From: an uncultured Pleurocapsa sp.
GTDB taxonomy: Bacteria; Cyanobacteriota; Cyanobacteriia; Cyanobacteriales; Xenococcaceae
Direction: 5' to 3'
DNA length: 8,461 nucleotides
Assembly (NCBI GenBank): GCA_937884735.1
Contig: CAKZYI010000241.1
Span: forward strand, 1 to 8,461
The position numbers and the translations under genes were made by a program. Positions 5,890 to 8,461 of this stretch are shown here, piece by piece; within the stretch, counting starts at the first letter, position 1, and each line of letters opens with the position of its first letter. Below the pieces are notes generated by a model. That model ran no database searches. It was given only the letters and a program-made list of their open reading frames with translations, and was not told the DNA's origin.

Positions 5890-6372
5890 ATGAATGCCAA
5901 TCTAATAGTCGCTGACTACTCTAATTCAAAACACGCAGAGGATATTGTGTACCTGTTAAACCAATATGCTCTCGATTCGGCAGGTGGTGGTACAGAGTTA
6001 AGTGGTTATGCAAAAGAAAACTTAACTGTAGAGTTAGCCAAGCTTCCTTTTGCTTTTTCTATTCTTTGCTATGTGGATAATGCACACGCAGGATTGGTTA
6101 ATTGCTTTACTTTGTTTTCTACTTTCAAGTGCAAGCCTCTAATTAACATTCACGATCTAGCTGTGATTAAGCAATACAGAAGACAAGGAATAAGCCAGCT
6201 TTTACGCAATGAGGTAGAAAAAGTCGCTAGAGACAAAGATGCTTGCAAAATTACCCTAGAAGTATTGGAAAAGAATATAGCTGCAAGGAAATCCTATGCA
6301 AAGTTTGGCTTTGTTGGTTATGAATTAGATCCAAACTACGGTAACGCTATCTTTTTGGAGAAAGCTTTATGA
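5890..6372 (+). CDS. GNAT-family N-acetyltransferase
   Basis: A 160-residue acetyl-CoA-dependent acyltransferase; the acceptor is unknown. Motif A is INIHDLAVIKQYRRQGISQLL (residues 85-105; core HDLAVIKQYRRQGISQLL). The pyrophosphate loop is R97-R-Q-G100-I-S, a usual variant of R/QxxGxG/A. Motif B follows as ITLEVLEKNIAARKSYAKFG (121-140) and FVGYELD, with the classic N-x-x-A-x-x-x-Y-x-x-x-GF pattern. The N-terminal part is shorter and diverged, as is common. A good ribosome site AAGGAAA (5879-5885) fixes ATG 5890. Its TGA overlaps the ATG of the Nudix gene (ATGA at 6369-6372), so the two are translationally coupled and lie in the same segment, between palindromes D and E. Confidence 0.9.
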   Translation: MNANLIVADYSNSKHAEDIVYLLNQYALDSAGGGTELSGYAKENLTVELAKLPFAFSILCYVDNAHAGLVNCFTLFSTFKCKPLINIHDLAVIKQYRRQGISQLLRNEVEKVARDKDACKITLEVLEKNIAARKSYAKFGFVGYELDPNYGNAIFLEKAL

Positions 6373-6845
6373 TTAGTTTTACCAAAGACAATCAACGTTT
6401 TAATTTCCGCGTGGCTGGAATTGCGATCGCAGATAACTACGTTTTACTCCATCGTTTAGACAAAGATGATTTTTGGACTTTTCCTGGGGGTAGAGTTGAA
6501 TTAGGTGAAACTAGTCAAGAAGCTCTGGTAAGGGAGCTAAAAGAGGAATTAAACACCGACATAGAGATTATTCGTTTACTATGGCTGGTAGAGAATTTCT
6601 TTGAATACAATTCCCAGCAATATCACGAAATCGCTTTTTATTATTTAATGCAGTTTTCAGCACAGTCGCACTACTTAGACAAAGATAAATCTTTTACGGG
6701 TGTAGAGAATGATATTTGCTTAAAATTTAAATGGTTTCCTATTGATTCTGAAGTTTTACAAAAGCTTCCTCTATTACCTTCTTTCCTACAATATTTTTTA
6801 AACGATTTACCAACTTCAGTGAAGCATATTGTTCAATATAGTTGA
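6369..6845 (+). CDS. Nudix hydrolase
   Basis: A 158-residue Nudix enzyme, hydrolysing nucleoside-diphosphate-linked substrates with Mg2+. The substrate cannot be told. The Nudix box G-x5-E-x7-RE-U-x-EE spans residues 41-63: G41, E47, R55, E56, E59, E60. The conserved Gly after EE-x is Asn62 (EELN), a mild deviation; the metal-binding glutamates are intact. AGIAIADNYVLLHR (16-29) and FWTFPGGRVE (35-44) form the usual strands. HIP1 6423-6430 lies in the 5' part. It starts in an ATGA overlap with the GNAT gene and shares its ribosome supply. The stop TGA 6843-6845 abuts palindrome E with no gap. No terminator is visible. Confidence 0.92.
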   Translation: MISFTKDNQRFNFRVAGIAIADNYVLLHRLDKDDFWTFPGGRVELGETSQEALVRELKEELNTDIEIIRLLWLVENFFEYNSQQYHEIAFYYLMQFSAQSHYLDKDKSFTGVENDICLKFKWFPIDSEVLQKLPLLPSFLQYFLNDLPTSVKHIVQYS

Positions 6846-6871
6846 TGTATCAAATTTAAAATAATGAAACA
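6846..6871. repeat. 26-bp palindromic site E
   Basis: Arms TGTATCA (6846-6852) and TGAAACA (6865-6871), 6 of 7 paired, 12-bp AT-only spacer that matches site B at 11 of 12 positions. It begins on the first base after the Nudix stop codon. Confidence 0.85.
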
Positions 6872-7107
6872 CTAATTAAAAATCAATAGTTCATCAATTT
6901 CTGACTATTTTTGGTTCTATCGTCGATCTCTATTTTATCTGAATATTTTAATTATATTTATGGCGATCGCTGTCAAAATATGTCAATTCTAAAGATATGA
7001 CACATTAATAGATTAAATTAGGCAACCCTATCTATTATTTTTGCGTCTATTAATAGTATTTTTGTACAGTCAAAACACAAAATTGATATACAACCATAAA
7101 TATAATC
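6872..7107. other. Two short gene-free segments between sites E, F and G
   Basis: Segments of 107 bp (6872-6978) and 103 bp (7005-7107) lie between three successive palindromes whose starts are 133 and 129 bp apart. I see no supportable gene on either strand and no clear similarity between the two. HIP1 6963-6970 is in the first. They look like empty or eroded cassettes, or promoter DNA. Confidence 0.55.
6979..7004. repeat. 26-bp palindromic site F
   Basis: Arms TATGTCA (6979-6985) and TGACACA (6998-7004), 6 of 7 paired, 12-bp spacer. HIP1 ends 8 bp to its left, and an extra TGTCA half-site-like string lies at 6971-6975. Confidence 0.85.
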
Positions 7108-7133
7108 TGTGTCAAAATTCAATACTTGGCACA
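7108..7133. repeat. 26-bp palindromic site G
   Basis: Arms TGTGTCA (7108-7114) and TGGCACA (7127-7133), 6 of 7 paired, 12-bp spacer. DUF4184-like coding text begins just to its right, and the expected N-terminal third is not to its left, so it marks a break point. Confidence 0.85.
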
Positions 7134-7657
7134 AATAGCCGATTTCCATTGTGGATCAGGTATCGAATTAATGATTACCGCAATAGGAAGCCTAGATATA
7201 ATTTCATCGATCTTTTAACTATTGCGATCGCTTTAATCATTGGCAGCATAACCCATATGGTTTGGGATGCTTTTACTCATAAGGAAGAATGGGGAATAGA
7301 GTTAATACCTTTATTGAATTAGCAGACAGCAATTTTTAATTTACCTGGATACAAAGTATTCCAATATGGCAGTACATTTATCGGCTTACCTTCACTAGCT
7401 GTTTTGTGCTTTTTATATCTTAAGAACATTAAGCCAGATATAAACAGTAAGTACTATCATTTCACAAATCTTGGCTTATTGCGATCGCAATAAGTTTATT
7501 CGTGGTATTAATTGCGATCGCTTTTTATAACTACGATCAAGTAGATTCGTTTAAAAGCATTGTCGGCAATACTATCAAGCAATCTATAAGTGCAGGAATA
7601 ACACTATTTTTCTTTTGTGCTTTCCCATACAACATGTGGCATGACAAGACTGAGTAA
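7134..7657 (+). pseudogene. Decayed DUF4184 membrane-protein gene fragment
   Basis: Three open pieces together read like the C-terminal two thirds of a DUF4184 membrane protein. The first gives LLTIAIALIIGSITHMVWDAFTHKEEWG, with the family-like core GSITHMVWDAFTH, and stops at TAG 7320-7322. The same frame goes on with GYKVFQYGSTFIGLPSLAVL, a typical DUF4184 segment, to TAA 7491-7493. Between 7451 and 7490 the text shifts frame and continues as WLIAIAISLFVVLIAIAF and a last hydrophobic helix ending at TAA 7655-7657. The expected N-terminus (PFTPSHA-like) is missing: upstream of site G nothing matches. So the gene is 5' truncated, has one nonsense codon and one frameshift, and is most likely non-functional. 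HIP1 octamers lie at 7224, 7481 and 7514. Confidence 0.7.
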
Positions 7658-7684
7658 AATTAGATTTTGTTGTGTTTAAAGCAA

Positions 7685-7710
7685 TGTTTCACATTTGAAC
7701 TTTTGACACA
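7685..7710. repeat. 26-bp palindromic site H
   Basis: Arms TGTTTCA (7685-7691) and TGACACA (7704-7710), 6 of 7 paired, 12-bp spacer. It lies between two convergent 3' ends: 27 bp past the DUF4184 remnant and 24 bp from the Spy-like stop. It is nested in a larger inverted repeat, TTGTTGTGT (7667-7675) with ACACAACAA (7706-7714). Confidence 0.85.
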
Positions 7711-7734
7711 ACAATTTTCCTTTTTCCTTTCTCC

Positions 7735-8241
7735 TTATCCTTCGTTCCTTTTATCTGAACGTTTTCCTCGATGTTGTTCCACCAATTCTGCCATTTCTGC
7801 CCGTTGTTCGGGAGTTAAGACCTCTCGTATACTAAGCATGGTTTCAAAGCGGTTATTGCTTGCCTGCTGGTGTAATGATTGAGCTTCTTGATGTTGGGTG
7901 CGTAACTCTCCTGCATCTGCATCGCTAGCCATCAAAGATTTCATTTCTTCGCGTTGCGATCGCATTTGTTCTTTTAGATCTTCTGCTATTTCTCGAGAAT
8001 CTTCTTGAATTGCTTCTATTTGCTGAGACTGTTCTGGAGTAAGATCTAATTGCTGCATCAATTTATCAAGTCCTCGACCTCTTTTTCCATGTTCGTTTCT
8101 TTGAGCAAAATGTCTCATGTTAGTTGACTCCTGAATACTATTTAATTCGTTACCTGTTTCTTGATGAGATTGAACTGCGTAAGCACCTAAAGGTAAAGTA
8201 ACCAAGGCAATTGCTATTACTAAGCTTTTCCAATTAATCAT
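7735..8241 (-). CDS. Exported Spy/CpxP-like LTxxQ-motif protein
   Basis: A 168-residue protein with an N-terminal signal peptide: positive start, hydrophobic SLVIAIALVTLPLGA (6-20) and likely cleavage after AYA (20-22). This places it in the periplasm. Two LTPEQ motifs (67-71 and 142-146) frame long Gln/Glu-rich amphipathic helices. This is the pattern of Spy/CpxP proteins, all-helical dimers that act as stress chaperones or as sensors bound to two-component kinases. The mature part lacks Cys and is highly charged, ending in a basic tail. The start ATG 8239-8241 is supported by a ribosome site (GAGGG on the minus strand, plus-strand 8251-8255) 9 bp upstream. HIP1 7956-7963 lies inside. It is intact, unlike several genes to its left, and probably lies outside the palindrome array. 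In other bacteria the family is envelope-stress induced; no such site could be identified here. Confidence 0.85.
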   Translation of the reverse strand: MINWKSLVIAIALVTLPLGAYAVQSHQETGNELNSIQESTNMRHFAQRNEHGKRGRGLDKLMQQLDLTPEQSQQIEAIQEDSREIAEDLKEQMRSQREEMKSLMASDADAGELRTQHQEAQSLHQQASNNRFETMLSIREVLTPEQRAEMAELVEQHRGKRSDKRNEG

Positions 8242-8461
8242 TTGAGATAACCCTCACTAATTTCTAATTCATTGATTACTTCAATAGTAAGAAACTAAGC
8301 CTGTAGCTACCTCGATCTAAACTCCCAAATTAATCTGGTACTTTAGGACTAAATCCGAGTTTCAACGTAATCTCGATCGCTTTTTTTGCCAAAATTCTAA
8401 GAGGATACCTGAAAAGTTATTTTTGTACATTCAAATTGTTAAATTTGCCCCCCTAGCCCCA
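8242..8461. other. Gene-free stretch upstream of the Spy-like gene
   Basis: About 220 bp with no supportable gene; it must carry the promoter of the minus-strand Spy-like gene. The last bases TTTGCCCCCCTAGCCCCA look like the first arm of a C-rich dispersed cyanobacterial repeat, but the window ends before any second arm. Confidence 0.4.

Larger units (their letters stand above)
5074..7963. repeat. HIP1 octamers GCGATCGC (seven copies)
   Basis: Exact copies lie at 5074, 6423, 6963, 7224, 7481, 7514 and 7956 (start positions). HIP1 is the over-represented palindrome of many cyanobacterial genomes. I found none in the first 5 kb, although near-matches (ACGATCGC, TCGATCGC) occur. The copies fall in payload genes as well as between them. 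Confidence 0.85.

Noticed and set aside
7041..7133. N-terminal extension of the DUF4184 frame through site G
   Set aside because: The text is Asn/Tyr-rich, runs across the palindrome and does not match the expected family N-terminus.
4144..7710. Palindromes as a CRISPR array
   Set aside because: Spacing runs from about 130 to 1280 bp, segments contain genes, and the internal 12 bp varies; there is no regular repeat-spacer pattern.
4144..7710. Palindromes as classical integron attC or Xer dif sites
   Set aside because: The arms lack the RYYYAAC/GTTRRRY cores of attC and the inner CATAA/TTATG of dif, and no integrase is present; only the layout is similar.
4144..7710. Palindromes as intrinsic terminators
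   Set aside because: Stems are 7 bp and AT-biased with 12-nt loops and no following T-run. C lies between divergent gene starts; F and G follow no gene.
7667..7882. Plus-strand open frame over the 3' end of the Spy-like gene
   Set aside because: It is antisense to an intact signal-peptide-bearing gene, and its translation is low-complexity.
8424..8432. TGTACATTC as a Tn7-like/CAST transposon end (also TGTACAG at 7063)
   Set aside because: Only 7-9 bases match what I remember of such ends, with no repeated transposase-binding sites or transposase gene in view.

Overview
The window reads as cyanobacterial. It starts in the C-terminal part of an NdhD-type proton-pumping NDH-1 subunit, followed by a CO2-hydration (Cup/Chp) protein, a pairing known from the cyanobacterial CO2-uptake NDH-1 complexes. 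It also has a DUF1816 protein, the cyanobacterial HIP1 octamer GCGATCGC seven times, TAATCAG heptamer repeats of the STRR kind, and overall AT-rich DNA. REGION 1 (1-3300) looks like chromosomal core. It holds the ndhD3/ndhD4-type 3' end, a 53-bp heptamer array, chpX/cupB-like, fabD (malonyl-CoA:ACP transacylase) with a clear rho-independent terminator, and a convergent gene for a possible fibrillin-like protein that seems to carry a short repeat inside its reading frame. REGION 2 (3300-4140) has one small DUF1816 gene and a gene-poor stretch with a 9-bp-stem hairpin. REGION 3 (4144-7710) is the unusual part. Eight copies of a short imperfect palindrome, TGTGTCA-N12-TGACACA, always exactly 26 bp, divide the DNA into segments. 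In order these hold: a Dnd/DNA-phosphorothioation-associated protein 4 homologue, a TPR protein, a small HTH protein, a GNAT acetyltransferase plus Nudix hydrolase pair, two short gene-free segments of about 105 bp, and a decayed DUF4184 membrane-protein fragment. Most sites sit within 0-28 bp of a gene's 3' end. Arms, spacing and placement look like recombination sites of a gene-cassette array, or less likely a set of operators. No recombinase lies in the window. Three of the payload genes (Dnd-associated, TPR, DUF4184) are each broken by an in-frame stop beyond which coding-like sequence goes on, so the array seems partly decayed. REGION 4 (7711-8461) has an intact exported Spy/CpxP-like LTxxQ protein and a promoter-side stretch without genes. 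The first two genes would act together in NDH-1-driven CO2 uptake and fabD in fatty-acid initiation. The genes of region 3 share no pathway: defence-linked, regulatory, acetyltransferase and hydrolase functions side by side are typical of accessory cargo.
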